Assembly: GCA_900540805.1 (NCBI GenBank)
Contig: UQHL01000011.1
Location: 34,618 to 98,617, forward strand
Length of the DNA stretch: 64,000 nt
Reading direction: 5' to 3'
DNA from: an uncultured Eubacteriales bacterium
GTDB lineage: Bacteria > Bacillota > Clostridia > Christensenellales > Borkfalkiaceae
Shown here in pieces: positions 35,710 to 44,285 of this stretch. The notes under the pieces were generated by a model, which was not told where the DNA came from, searched no databases, and saw nothing but the letters and a program-made list of their open reading frames with translations. The position numbers and the translations under genes are program-made. How positions within the stretch are numbered: the stretch's first letter is position 1; every line of letters begins with the position of its first letter.

Positions 35710-37697
35710 ACTTTAACCTTTACCCTTTCAAAGCTGTATTTTTTTCCGCTTTCTATCTCTATCGAGCCCTCTTCAAACCCGCTCCCCTTTTCGAAAAACA
35801 ATTCGCCGTTGCAGCCGTCCGCCTCGACGAGGACTTTTTTCCCGTCATACGAAATCTTTATTTTACCGCCCGCGATCGGGCAGGAGAACTCGAAGGGCGG
35901 CAGCACGGAGAGCTTGGGCCTACAGACAAACCCGCCCTCCTTCGGCATAACGCCGACGACGTATGCGGCCAGCAGATACACGGGGGAGGCGCCCCAGGCG
36001 TGACAGAGGCTCTTGCCGTATCTCCTGCCGTACATGGCGTACTTTTCCGCCCCCGTCTCCGCGGGGTCGAACGCTTCCCAGAAGGTGGTCGCCCCGCAGA
36101 CGAGCATGCCGCCCCAGTAGCTTCTCAAAGACTGCATAACCTCCCCGTAGAGGCCGTATTCCGCCATCGTTTTCAGCTCGTAAAACTTCATATACGGCGT
36201 AGTAATCGCCTGCACGTCGGGATTTAAGAGGACGTTTCGGAGGATATCCTCCCGCATCTTTTTGTCCGCGAAGCCATAGAGTACGGCAAACAGGTTGGCG
36301 TATCTCGTCACCTTGCCCGTCTGCACGCCGTCGATCTCGCCGTGGAGGAACCTGCCCTCCCGCCAAAACCTCTCCACCGTTTTTTTCCAAAGCGCCTCCG
36401 AGGCTTCGAAATACGCGCGCCCGTCCTTTCCGCAAACCTTGCAAAGCTCCGCGTACCCCTTGAGCGCCGCGGCGTAGAGCACCTGCTCGAAAGAGGTGAT
36501 CCCGCGGTTATCCATAGGCGCCCAGTCGATAAACATCCAATCGTCGGCGTGATAATACAAAAATCCGTCTTCATCCGCCCTGCCCGCGAGAAAATTCATG
36601 TACTTCTCCGCCCAGGGCAGCATTTCCCCGATAAATTCTTTATCCGCCGTATAACGATAGTAATCGCACAGGGAGAGTATCCAGTAGAGGGTGTAATCCG
36701 TGATGTGGTTGATGTGCGCGTTTATCGGGTCCTTGCCCTTGAGCGCCCGCAGAGAGCGTTTCACCACCTCCGTATCGAAATGGGAATAATAATTGACGAG
36801 CGCGCTCTGATAAACGTCCCCGCTCCACGTCCAGCGATCCCTTTTCACCCCGTCGAGAATGAATTCCTTTTTGCAAAGCCCGAAGGTGTAGAGGGAAACG
36901 TCGAAGATCTCCTGAAGCTTTTTATCTTCGCACTTAAAGGAGCATTTCGGCTCGTCGGGCGCTTCCTCTATCGCAACGAGTTCTTGATACGGCCTTTCCG
37001 AAAGGGCGAACAAATATCTGAACGCCTTCGTGCACTCCGTCGCCGCAATCCCCTTTTCGGGAACGACTACGTCCGTCTGCTCGCTGTGCTCCTTGTCGAG
37101 CGCCTCTTCCCTCGATTCGCCGTAATAGCAATAAACGGGAGCCTGCGCGCCGTCAAACCGGACGCATGCCGTCATTTCCCTGCCGAAATCGTAAAGTATT
37201 CCTCCGCCCTTAACCTCCTTTTTGAGGTACGCCGTCTCTTTGACGGGCAGGCGGTAGGCATTGGGGCTATCGTCGGGGGAGTCGAATATCCAGCTCGCCG
37301 CGGGGTAAAATACGTTGTCCTGACAGGTGACCCGAAAGCTCTCTTTGTTCGACTTAAGCTGTTCCCCCTCCACGTAGATACAGGGGAGCGCGGCGACGTT
37401 GTTGACGAGTATCTGCATCTCGTACTCGCCCGCGCCGAGATCTACATACCCCTTGAAATCGCGTATATAGCCTATTTTGTCTATGAATATATTAAACGTT
37501 CCGTCCGCTTTTATGTATATCCGATCCTCTTTCCCGAGAACGAAATTCGCGTAAAATTTTACGGTCACGAAATGGCTGTCCATGCGCCAGAAAGGAGTGA
37601 TCTGCACATTTCTCTCGTACCGCCGCGCCATGCACCTGTTGAACAGCGAGATTTCGAAGTCTCCCGGATACCATATCCAAGTAGCTTTATTTTTCAT
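35694..37697 (-). CDS. GH78-type alpha-L-rhamnosidase (cytoplasmic)
   Basis: Protein of 667 residues without a signal peptide. An N-terminal beta domain (about 1-245) precedes an (alpha/alpha)6 barrel. The GH78 signature is visible: Leu-Asp282-Gly-Val-Lys-Arg-Asp287-Arg-Trp-Thr-Trp-Ser-Gly-Asp294, and later TTFWEAFD and SLCHAWGASPVYLL. The C-terminal beta domain (about 590-667) is as in family members. It should remove terminal L-rhamnose from imported oligosaccharides. This is the best clue to the substrate of the large operon. It lies four bases downstream of the oxidoreductase gene. Confidence 0.85.
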   Translation of the reverse strand: MKNKATWIWYPGDFEISLFNRCMARRYERNVQITPFWRMDSHFVTVKFYANFVLGKEDRIYIKADGTFNIFIDKIGYIRDFKGYVDLGAGEYEMQILVNNVAALPCIYVEGEQLKSNKESFRVTCQDNVFYPAASWIFDSPDDSPNAYRLPVKETAYLKKEVKGGGILYDFGREMTACVRFDGAQAPVYCYYGESREEALDKEHSEQTDVVVPEKGIAATECTKAFRYLFALSERPYQELVAIEEAPDEPKCSFKCEDKKLQEIFDVSLYTFGLCKKEFILDGVKRDRWTWSGDVYQSALVNYYSHFDTEVVKRSLRALKGKDPINAHINHITDYTLYWILSLCDYYRYTADKEFIGEMLPWAEKYMNFLAGRADEDGFLYYHADDWMFIDWAPMDNRGITSFEQVLYAAALKGYAELCKVCGKDGRAYFEASEALWKKTVERFWREGRFLHGEIDGVQTGKVTRYANLFAVLYGFADKKMREDILRNVLLNPDVQAITTPYMKFYELKTMAEYGLYGEVMQSLRSYWGGMLVCGATTFWEAFDPAETGAEKYAMYGRRYGKSLCHAWGASPVYLLAAYVVGVMPKEGGFVCRPKLSVLPPFEFSCPIAGGKIKISYDGKKVLVEADGCNGELFFEKGSGFEEGSIEIESGKKYSFERVKVKVCRSV

Positions 37698-37701
37698 ATG
37701 T

Positions 37702-38976
37702 TCAGATTCTTACGCTTACGCCGCCGTTGTCGAGCGATTCGTCCGCCGCATAAACGATCAGGTGACCGTTGATGGAATCCTCGATGACCGTGGAGGAAAC
37801 GGAACGGGGAAGCCCGAGCTCCATATTCACGAAATCGTTGACGATACGGCTGTCCCCGCCGCTGTGGCCGTCGCCCGCCGTCACATTGGTTATTTCTTCC
37901 ACGCGCTCGGTATAAAGGCAGTTTGCGGGGTTATAGAGACGTACGACAAATTTGTTGTCCTCCAGAAAGCCCTGAAGCTCGCCCTTTGTGCCGACGACAT
38001 GTATGTTTCTGCCCGGCCTCGCCACGCCCGAGATCATGCTGTGCGTCGCCACCACGCCGTTCTCAAACTCCACGATCACCGCCTGTCTGTCCACGAGGTC
38101 GGCGTCCGTCTTGAAAATACATCTGCCCTGCGGGTTATCCGTCTTTAAGGAATATTCCTTTTCCTCGTAAGTAATCTCCTCGTACTTTTTGTTGAGACAG
38201 GTAAAGGCGTACTCGTTGAAATACTCGTTGTCGAGCAGGAGCTTTTTGCAGGAATACGGGCATTCCTTTTCGGCCTTGCAGTCCGCAAGGCATCTCGTAC
38301 CCGCGCCCTCGGGCGCGTTGGCGGGAATAAAGTAATGCCTGCCGCCGTAGCTGGTCGCCTTGAGGGGCGCCGCGCCGCTGTTGAACCAGCAGAGGAGATC
38401 CATGTCGTGGCAGCATTTGGCCAGGAGCATGGAGGAGCCGCACTTCTCCCGATTGTTCCATTTGCCGCGGATATAGGAAGCGCTGGCATGCGCCACGCCC
38501 ACCATCTCGTTGGTTTCCATGGCGACCAATTCTCCGATTTCGCCGCTGAGAAGCAGCTCTTTTATCTTAAGATAAAAAGGGGTATAACGAAGCACGTGGC
38601 AGATCATCAGCCTGCAGTTCTTCTCGTCCGCCGCCTTTTTAAGCAAGGTGAGCTCCTTCTTATTGTTGGTGATGGGTTTTTCAAGCAGCATGTCGTAGCC
38701 GAGGTTCAAAAAAGGCAGCGCCGTTTTGATATGCAATTCGTCCATGGTGGTATTGATGACCGCGTCGGCGAATTTTCCTCGCCTTACGCAGTCCTCCACG
38801 CACGAAAAAAGCATATCCTCCTCAAGGGCAAATTTTTCCTTTGCCAATTCCCTTCTGAATGGATTGGGATCGACCACCGCGATCACCTTCAGACGGTCGG
38901 GATTGTCGAGCGCGTACTTCGTGTACGCCGCGCCTCGGTCGCCGAAGCCTACCACAATTACCTTTACGCTTTCCAT
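37702..38976 (-). CDS. Gfo/Idh/MocA family oxidoreductase with Cys-rich insertion
   Basis: Protein of about 424 residues, first gene of the large operon. It has the Rossmann loop Gly-Phe-Gly-Asp-Arg-Gly, the Glu-Lys-Pro-Ile motif and a Cys-His-Asp-Met-Asp segment near the active site. A Cys-rich insertion (Cys-Leu-Ala-Asp-Cys, then Glu-Cys-Pro-Tyr-Ser-Cys) follows; similar inserts occur in some long family members, including GH109-like ones. The start at 38976 is chosen over an ATG 15 bases earlier because GGAG then lies at a normal distance. It may act on the sugar released by the rhamnosidase or cleave glycosides by a redox mechanism. Confidence 0.88.
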   Translation of the reverse strand: MESVKVIVVGFGDRGAAYTKYALDNPDRLKVIAVVDPNPFRRELAKEKFALEEDMLFSCVEDCVRRGKFADAVINTTMDELHIKTALPFLNLGYDMLLEKPITNNKKELTLLKKAADEKNCRLMICHVLRYTPFYLKIKELLLSGEIGELVAMETNEMVGVAHASASYIRGKWNNREKCGSSMLLAKCCHDMDLLCWFNSGAAPLKATSYGGRHYFIPANAPEGAGTRCLADCKAEKECPYSCKKLLLDNEYFNEYAFTCLNKKYEEITYEEKEYSLKTDNPQGRCIFKTDADLVDRQAVIVEFENGVVATHSMISGVARPGRNIHVVGTKGELQGFLEDNKFVVRLYNPANCLYTERVEEITNVTAGDGHSGGDSRIVNDFVNMELGLPRSVSSTVIEDSINGHLIVYAADESLDNGGVSVRI

Positions 38977-39161
38977 AGTATCTTTCTCCATATATTCAAA
39001 ATTTGATTTTTTCGCATTTGACCAATACTTTTCCGTCTCCGACAGCTTCGGTTTTTCAATCTCTTTTGCTTGATTCGGTCGGGGAATTCCCGGAAAAACG
39101 GCGAAACAGCGCGCTTTTTCTTATTTTTGCACATTCCCTTCCGCTTTTTCGGGACAATTTT

Positions 39162-39190
39162 ATTATAGAATAAATTTTTTTATTATACAA
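39162..39190 (-). promoter_or_regulatory. candidate sigma-A promoter of the large carbohydrate operon
   Basis: On the minus strand TTGTAT, 17 bases, TATAAT. The predicted start is near 39155, about 180 bases before the oxidoreductase start. A second TATAAT lies 20 bases upstream but lacks a matching -35. Confidence 0.6.
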
Positions 39191-39498
39191 TGGACAAATA
39201 CGCAACAGTTTTTGAAAGTTTTTCCCGTTTCACCATGTGTTTTTCGCCCCTTGTTCCGCCTTTATTTTCATAGAAAAAATCCCCGTCCGAAGCTTTTTCG
39301 AATAGGGATAAAATAAACTTTTGCCCGCAAAGCAGCCGTATTTATGTTTCAGATATAGTTCAAAAAAGGCGAAGAAACCCGCCCCGCTCTCCGCCTCTTC
39401 GGTTTGGGAAATCAAATTTTTGCAGATAGGCCGCTTTGCCGCCGCTTTAACGCGTTTGCATTGCCTGCCGACAATTTTTTTCCGTCAAGGCGCACGAT

Positions 39499-39526
39499 TT
39501 GACTTTTTTCCGTTTTATGATATAAT
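39499..39526 (+). promoter_or_regulatory. sigma-A promoter upstream of the ECF sigma gene
   Basis: TTGACT, 16 bases, then an extended -10 (TG one base before TATAAT). The predicted start is near 39533, about 86 bases before the coding start. It would supply basal transcription in addition to the ECF-type promoter just downstream. Confidence 0.75.
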
Positions 39527-39558
39527 TTAATAGTCGGGCGGCGAAATAATTTTCAATA

Positions 39559-39591
39559 CCGCCAATAAAAAAGGCTTTTCCGTCGTTTAAT
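39559..39591 (+). promoter_or_regulatory. predicted autoregulated ECF promoter of the sigma factor gene
   Basis: CCGCCAAT at 39559-39566, 16 bases, TCGTTTAAT at 39583-39591. The same two elements with the same 16-base spacing occur before the lipoprotein gene of this module. The CGTT core in the -10 position is typical of ECF sigma targets. Confidence 0.7.
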
Positions 39592-39618
39592 GAGTACGGG
39601 AAAGCGAAGGAAACGGAA

Positions 39619-40134
39619 ATGAACAAGCGCGAGATGGATACGCTTATGAAAAAGGTTGCGGAGGGCGACAACGACGCCTTCGCGCAGCTATACGGCGCGG
39701 CCGCCAGGGGCGTGCTGGCTTTCGCGTATTCTTATCTGCGCAATTACGCCGACGCGGAGGACGTAACGGAAGAAGTTTTTTTCACCGTCAAGAAAAAAGC
39801 GTATCTCTATCGGGCGGGCACCGACGCGAGGGCTTGGCTTTTTCAGATTGCCAAAAACCTGTCGCTGGACGAATTACGGCGGCGAAAACGCCGCGCGGAG
39901 CCGTTGGACGAACTCGCCGAAGCAAAGGCGTCCGTGCCCCCGAAGCTGCCTCAGCTCGACCTGATGACCGAATGTCTCGACGAAACCGAGCGGGAAATCG
40001 TACTTTTACATGCGGTTTGGGGCTATAAGCACCGCGAAATCGCGGAAGCGACAGGCCTGCCGCTGGGCACCGTCACCTGGAAATACAACGCGGCGCTCGC
40101 AAAATTGCGCGGATATCTGGAGGAGGAAAAATGA
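39619..40134 (+). CDS. ECF-type RNA polymerase sigma factor
   Basis: Protein of 171 residues with both ECF regions. Region 2 spans about 12-75 (AFAQLYGAAARG, then RNYADAEDVTEEVFF, then ARAWLFQIAKN). Region 4 spans about 115-165 (ETEREIVLLHAVWGYKHREIA, then LPLGTVTWKYNAALAKLRG). It directs RNA polymerase to stress-type promoters, probably including its own. Its stop overlaps the ATG of the next gene as ATGA, the usual arrangement with a cognate anti-sigma factor. The ORF is preceded by AAGGA. Confidence 0.95.
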   Translation: MNKREMDTLMKKVAEGDNDAFAQLYGAAARGVLAFAYSYLRNYADAEDVTEEVFFTVKKKAYLYRAGTDARAWLFQIAKNLSLDELRRRKRRAEPLDELAEAKASVPPKLPQLDLMTECLDETEREIVLLHAVWGYKHREIAEATGLPLGTVTWKYNAALAKLRGYLEEEK

Positions 40135-41549
40135 AACAATCCGATTTTTTTGAAAAACTCAATCGGGAACTCGAAAACGCCGTCCCCCCCATGTCCGAAC
40201 GGCTGAAAGACGAACCCATATGCACTCATAAAGACGAGCCCGTTCGCACGCAGGCGGAAGCGGACACCGCCGAGCGCGCAAAAAAAGCCCCCGTCTCCGC
40301 AGGAACAAACCCCTCTCCCGCGGGCGGAAACCGAAAAAGGAAGCGCGCGCGCTTGTGGGGGGCGGTCGGCGCGGTGGCGGCGGCGGTCCTCATCGTCTGC
40401 TCCGCGGTGCTCGGCGCCCTTTCGACGCGCCCCGTCTCGCCCCGATACGCCTGTATGTATATCGATATCAACCCTTCCCTCGCGCTTACCTTAGACGAAA
40501 ATTACCGAGTAAAAAAGGCCGTCAGCCGCAACGCGGACGCGGACACGTTTCTCAACGATGAAGCGTTCGCCGCTTCCCTGATAGGGGTCTCCGCAGAAGA
40601 GGCCGCCCTTTTAGTGGCGGAACGCGCCGCGCAGACGGGATATATCCGCCTGGAGGATACGGGCTCGGAGGACGCTTACAATCAGATGAACGTCACCCTC
40701 CTCGCTTCGGCGGAAGCGCCTGCGGAACAGGCGCAGGCGATAGAAACCGACCTGACGGAATATTTCCGTGAAAAGGGCCTTTACGTCTATGTCAAAGCAG
40801 AGGCGCAAGCGGACGCGGAGACGGAGGCTTTGGTCAAGGATTACGAAGCCCGCCCCGCCGCCTGGTACAGCCTCGCCGCCGCGGAAGCCGACTTCGAAGA
40901 GCTGAAAACGCTTGCGGAAAACGCCGTTTACGACTATGCCGCATACCTTCTGACCGACGCCCTCGCAAAATACGATCTTCTGGGCGCAATCGGGGACCTC
41001 AACGCACAAATCGAGGCCGACCCCGACAATAAAGGCGGCGCCCTTTTCGGCAATTATTGGACGGTGGACGAAAACCTCAACGGCAACGTGCGCGCGCTCT
41101 GCGACAAAATGAAGCCCCTGCTCGAAAAATTGTATTTCCTCTACGGGATCGACTGTCGGGAACGGGGAGGACTGCAGGGCGCGGTCTCCTATCAGAAATA
41201 TATCGCCGTTTCGGCCTATCGCGCGACGATTTCCGACGACGCCCTCGAAGCCCTGCGCGCGCTGGATAAAGCGGGGATAAACGACTCGACTTTCGGCGGA
41301 ATCGAAAATCTCCCCCTGCGGGTCGAATATTACAAACTCATCTCCAACAAACTTTTCAGCGACGTTGCGGCAAATATTTTGGACGGCCTCTCGACGACGG
41401 CCGAAAAACTGACGGAGGACATCTCCGCCTTAATCGACAGCCGGGCGAAGGAGCTGTACGAAAAGTATTCCGCTCTGTTTGCGCTTCCCCGTCCCACCGT
41501 AACCGAAAGCGACTACGCCGAATTTCTCGAAAGGATCGGCAAAGCATGA
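40131..41549 (+). CDS. membrane anti-sigma-type protein with RsgI-like autoproteolytic domain
   Basis: Protein of 472 residues. Residues 1-73 are cytoplasmic and charged, suitable for holding the sigma factor. One membrane segment covers about 75-97. Residues about 105-175 match the RsgI juxtamembrane domain: Tyr-Ile-Asp-Ile-Asn114-Pro115-Ser, then VKKAVSRNADA and GVSAEEAALLV. In RsgI proteins the bond between that Asn and Pro breaks spontaneously, priming regulated intramembrane proteolysis. The remaining extracellular part, to residue 472, is mainly helical and has no recognised domain. The gene is translationally coupled to the ECF sigma gene. Pairing an RsgI-type receptor with an ECF sigma, rather than SigI, is notable. 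Confidence 0.8.
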   Translation: MKQSDFFEKLNRELENAVPPMSERLKDEPICTHKDEPVRTQAEADTAERAKKAPVSAGTNPSPAGGNRKRKRARLWGAVGAVAAAVLIVCSAVLGALSTRPVSPRYACMYIDINPSLALTLDENYRVKKAVSRNADADTFLNDEAFAASLIGVSAEEAALLVAERAAQTGYIRLEDTGSEDAYNQMNVTLLASAEAPAEQAQAIETDLTEYFREKGLYVYVKAEAQADAETEALVKDYEARPAAWYSLAAAEADFEELKTLAENAVYDYAAYLLTDALAKYDLLGAIGDLNAQIEADPDNKGGALFGNYWTVDENLNGNVRALCDKMKPLLEKLYFLYGIDCRERGGLQGAVSYQKYIAVSAYRATISDDALEALRALDKAGINDSTFGGIENLPLRVEYYKLISNKLFSDVAANILDGLSTTAEKLTEDISALIDSRAKELYEKYSALFALPRPTVTESDYAEFLERIGKA

Positions 41550-41580
41550 CCCGTAAAAAAATCAAAAAAATTTTTCTTTT

Positions 41581-41613
41581 CCGCCAATAAAACGCGTTTC
41601 CCGTTCGTTTAAT
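41581..41613 (+). promoter_or_regulatory. predicted ECF promoter of the RsgI-domain lipoprotein gene
   Basis: CCGCCAAT at 41581-41588, 16 bases, TCGTTTAAT at 41605-41613, identical in both elements and spacing to the motif before the sigma gene. It lies 63 bases before the coding start. Confidence 0.7.
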
Positions 41614-41676
41614 CGTTGAATTCGGAAATCGGAATCCCGACGACCGACGAAACAAAACAGAAAAGAGGTAAAATTT

Positions 41677-43194
41677 ATGAAAAACAAGCTTTCGAAAATT
41701 TTAGCGGCAAGCCTTTCGGGCGCGATGGTCGTATCCCTGGCCGCAGCCTGCGGAAACGGCGGCAAGGACGAGGGAAAAGCGGTTTCCTACGTGGGGATCG
41801 ACGTCAATCCTTCCGTCTCGCTGGTGCTGGACAAAAACGATACAGTCCTCTCCGTCCTTGCGGACAACGAGGACGCGCAGGTGCTTCTCTACGGGGAAAA
41901 CCTCGTCGGCATGAGCGCGGACGAAGCCGCGAAAAAAATCGCGGAGCTTTCCGTAGAGCTCGGGTATCTGAACGAGAACAACCGCGGCGTAAACATTACG
42001 GTGGAGGGTAAGGCGGACGCGGAAAAGCTTTCGAGCGCCGTCGAGGGCTCCTTCGAAGCCGCCGCCGAGGGGCTGGATCTCCGCTTCACGTCCGAAGGCA
42101 CTTTCTCCCTCAACCGCGAGCTCAACGCCGTCAAGGCGGAATATAGCTCCGATGCGGCGATCCAAGGCCTGACCGTAGGCAAATTCAAGCTCATCGCAGA
42201 GGCGCAAAGCGTGGAAGGTACGCTGACGTTTACGGCGGCCGCGGACATGGACGTATCCGAACTGTTAAACCTGATTTCCCAAAAGGCGGAAACGATAGAG
42301 CCGTATGCCACCGCCGCCTACACCGCGGCGAAAAATATCGCTTACCGCGCGTACTATAACACGAAATCCGCGGTGTTAGACAGCCTTTGGGCCGCGCCCT
42401 ATACCAAAGACGCCCTTGCGTCTCTGGTCCCCGGATACGAGAGAAAATACGACGTAAATTACGGCGCCGTTTACGGGGTTTACACAAACTCCGCCCGCGC
42501 GCTGAACACGGCGCTGGACGTTGCGGAAAAAGCGGCCGATATAGCGGAAAAGACGCAGGTCTCCGACGAAACGCTTAACGCGATCGCCTCCGCAATGGGC
42601 ATGTCCGATACGGAGAAGGCGGCGTTTATCGCAGAGATTACGGAAAACGGCAAGACTGTCGCCGCACTCGACAAATATTTCGACGCCTATTTCAAAAATT
42701 TAACGGCGGACGAACTTGCCGCCGCAAAACAGAAGATGAACGAAGTAATGGAAAAAGTACAGGCCGAGGCCGAAAAAATAGACGCGGCGATCGCGGAGGA
42801 ATATAAGGCGGCGCTCGATAAGTTTCTCACGGATTCCGCGGCGGCGATTTCGGCGCTGATTCCCGAACAGATCAAGGAGACCGTGGGCGCTTATCTCGAC
42901 GAACTCAACACCCTGCTTTCGGAAATCAAGTCCGCAGCCGAGGGCAAGGAGCCGAAGGCGGCCGCCTATTCGGCGCTGAAAGTGCTTGAAACGCGCGCGG
43001 AAAAAATCCTCGGGACAATGCGGACCGACCTCACGGAGGAAGATCTCAAAGCCGTCGAGGAGGCAATCGCAAAGGTCGATGAAACCCTCACGGCTGCGGA
43101 AAAGAAATTTACCGAAGCCTTGGAAAAGGCCGAACAGGAAGCAAAGGATTACCTCGCTTCGTTAAAGGCCTCCAGGACGCAGCCCGCCGCCTGA
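41677..43194 (+). CDS. lipoprotein with RsgI-like domain and long helical C-terminus
   Basis: Protein of 505 residues with a lipoprotein signal (Leu-Ala-Ala-Ala-Cys25). Residues about 37-110 repeat the RsgI-type domain of the upstream protein: Val-Gly-Ile-Asp-Val-Asn44-Pro45-Ser, then LSVLADNEDA and GMSADEAAKKI. There is no transmembrane segment, so an Asn-Pro break here would free the rest from its lipid anchor. Residues about 200-500 are Ala/Glu/Lys-rich and predicted helical or coiled coil. It may compete with, titrate or sense for the membrane anti-sigma protein. It has its own promoter motif shared with the sigma gene. AGAGG precedes the ATG. Confidence 0.75.
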   Translation: MKNKLSKILAASLSGAMVVSLAAACGNGGKDEGKAVSYVGIDVNPSVSLVLDKNDTVLSVLADNEDAQVLLYGENLVGMSADEAAKKIAELSVELGYLNENNRGVNITVEGKADAEKLSSAVEGSFEAAAEGLDLRFTSEGTFSLNRELNAVKAEYSSDAAIQGLTVGKFKLIAEAQSVEGTLTFTAAADMDVSELLNLISQKAETIEPYATAAYTAAKNIAYRAYYNTKSAVLDSLWAAPYTKDALASLVPGYERKYDVNYGAVYGVYTNSARALNTALDVAEKAADIAEKTQVSDETLNAIASAMGMSDTEKAAFIAEITENGKTVAALDKYFDAYFKNLTADELAAAKQKMNEVMEKVQAEAEKIDAAIAEEYKAALDKFLTDSAAAISALIPEQIKETVGAYLDELNTLLSEIKSAAEGKEPKAAAYSALKVLETRAEKILGTMRTDLTEEDLKAVEEAIAKVDETLTAAEKKFTEALEKAEQEAKDYLASLKASRTQPAA

Positions 43195-43216
43195 ACGGCC
43201 CTATTCTTAAAAAAAT

Positions 43217-43247
43217 GCCGTACGGAGAACTCCGTACGGCTCTTTTT
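43217..43247. terminator. bidirectional intrinsic terminator
   Basis: A perfect 10-bp stem (43217-43226 with 43231-43240, GAAC loop) is followed by TCTTTTTT on the plus side and ATTTTTTT on the minus side. It ends both the sigma module and the convergent phosphatase gene. Confidence 0.92.
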
Positions 43248-43287
43248 TCACGTGAAACGCAGTAAAACCGCGTTTTCTGTCGAAAAC

Positions 43288-44016
43288 TCATTTCAGGATC
43301 TCGAGCAGTTCGGAAAGCGCGGCGATCTCGTAATCGGGGCGCACGGAGGCGGGATTTTCGCGGCGGTCGGCGTTCAGCCAGCAGCTGTCTATCCCCGCGC
43401 CCGCCGCGCCCGCGATGTCCGATTGCAGGGAATCCCCGATCATGAGGCATTCGGCAGGCGTCGCCCTGAGATCGTGCAACACGCGGAAGAAAAAGGCGGA
43501 AAGCGGTTTAATCACCCCCACGTCCTCGGAAATATACAGCCGATAAATATACTTTTCCAAAGCGCGCAGCCTGCCCGTCTGAATGCTGTGCAGGCCGTTC
43601 GTGGCCACACAGATCTTATATTCTCCCCCGTGCGTTTCGGAAAGCACGGTCAGCACCTTTTCCGCGTCCTTCAACTGCGCGCCGCCGTCCTCGAGATATT
43701 TCAGAAATTTTTCCCCTACCTCGCGGGGCGCGGGCGCGTTTTTCGGCGGAAACTCGCGAAAAATGCGCGCAAAAAGCAATTCGAGGTGGCTTTTATAGAG
43801 GTCGTGATAGGTGCGCTGAATGGTTTCGTCGTTCACATTGGACAGCCCCGCGTCCTCCCAGGTCTTTTCCGACCACCAGCGGCACCGATCCAGCATGGCC
43901 CCGCTCGTCTCTACGCCGCATTCGGCAAAAATGCGCTTAAACGCCTCCCGTTCGTCCGCCGCGAAATCGATCAGCGTATGATCCGCGTCGAATATGAGAT
44001 ACTTATACCTTTTCAT
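43288..44016 (-). CDS. HAD superfamily phosphatase, YjjG/YfnB type
   Basis: Protein of 242 residues. The opening Phe-Asp10-Ala-Asp12-His-Thr-Leu-Ile-Asp-Phe is the YjjG signature, Asp10 being the nucleophile. The later motifs are Ala-Thr-Asn-Gly (motif II), a Lys before Pro-Leu (motif III) and Gly-Asp-Ser-Leu-Gln-Ser-Asp (motif IV). YjjG-type enzymes dephosphorylate nucleoside monophosphates, including non-canonical pyrimidines, and thereby clean the nucleotide pool. It stands downstream of the methyltransferase genes on the same strand with a 57-base gap. Confidence 0.88.
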   Translation of the reverse strand: MKRYKYLIFDADHTLIDFAADEREAFKRIFAECGVETSGAMLDRCRWWSEKTWEDAGLSNVNDETIQRTYHDLYKSHLELLFARIFREFPPKNAPAPREVGEKFLKYLEDGGAQLKDAEKVLTVLSETHGGEYKICVATNGLHSIQTGRLRALEKYIYRLYISEDVGVIKPLSAFFFRVLHDLRATPAECLMIGDSLQSDIAGAAGAGIDSCWLNADRRENPASVRPDYEIAALSELLEILK

Positions 44017-44073
44017 GTTTCCCTCCTTTTCGGCCGTTTGGGCCGCGGCGCAGCGCGCGGGCCGTCCCGCCCG

Positions 44074-44283
44074 TCACCAATCCTGCCGCTTCATGGATTT
44101 ATCCTTCACATCATCATAATATTCAAAATATCTCTTTTTGAATTCCTCTTTCGTCAAAGGCAGGGACTGTCCGTCGTTTTTCATCCGTTCGATCAGCTCC
44201 TGCAATTCCTCGGGAGAGAAGTCCGCAATCTCCACCTCCCCGTCGTAGCCTTCCAAAAATTTCAAAAGGTCAAGCTTGGACAT
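44074..44283 (-). CDS. small acidic protein coupled to the DNA methyltransferase gene
   Basis: Protein of 69 residues, rich in Glu, Asp and Lys, predicted mostly helical, with no recognised family. It starts two bases after the stop of the DNA methyltransferase gene, so it is almost certainly cotranslated with it. It could be a small regulatory or specificity partner of that enzyme; no motif supports a specific role. Confidence 0.55.
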   Translation of the reverse strand: MSKLDLLKFLEGYDGEVEIADFSPEELQELIERMKNDGQSLPLTKEEFKKRYFEYYDDVKDKSMKRQDW

Positions 44284-44285
44284 CT

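Larger units (their letters stand above)
38977..39618. other. divergent intergenic region between the large operon and the ECF sigma module
   Basis: It carries a sigma-A promoter for each direction and an ECF-type promoter motif, all listed separately. Apart from these, no gene, repeat or RNA was seen; short frames here have no family resemblance. Confidence 0.6.
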
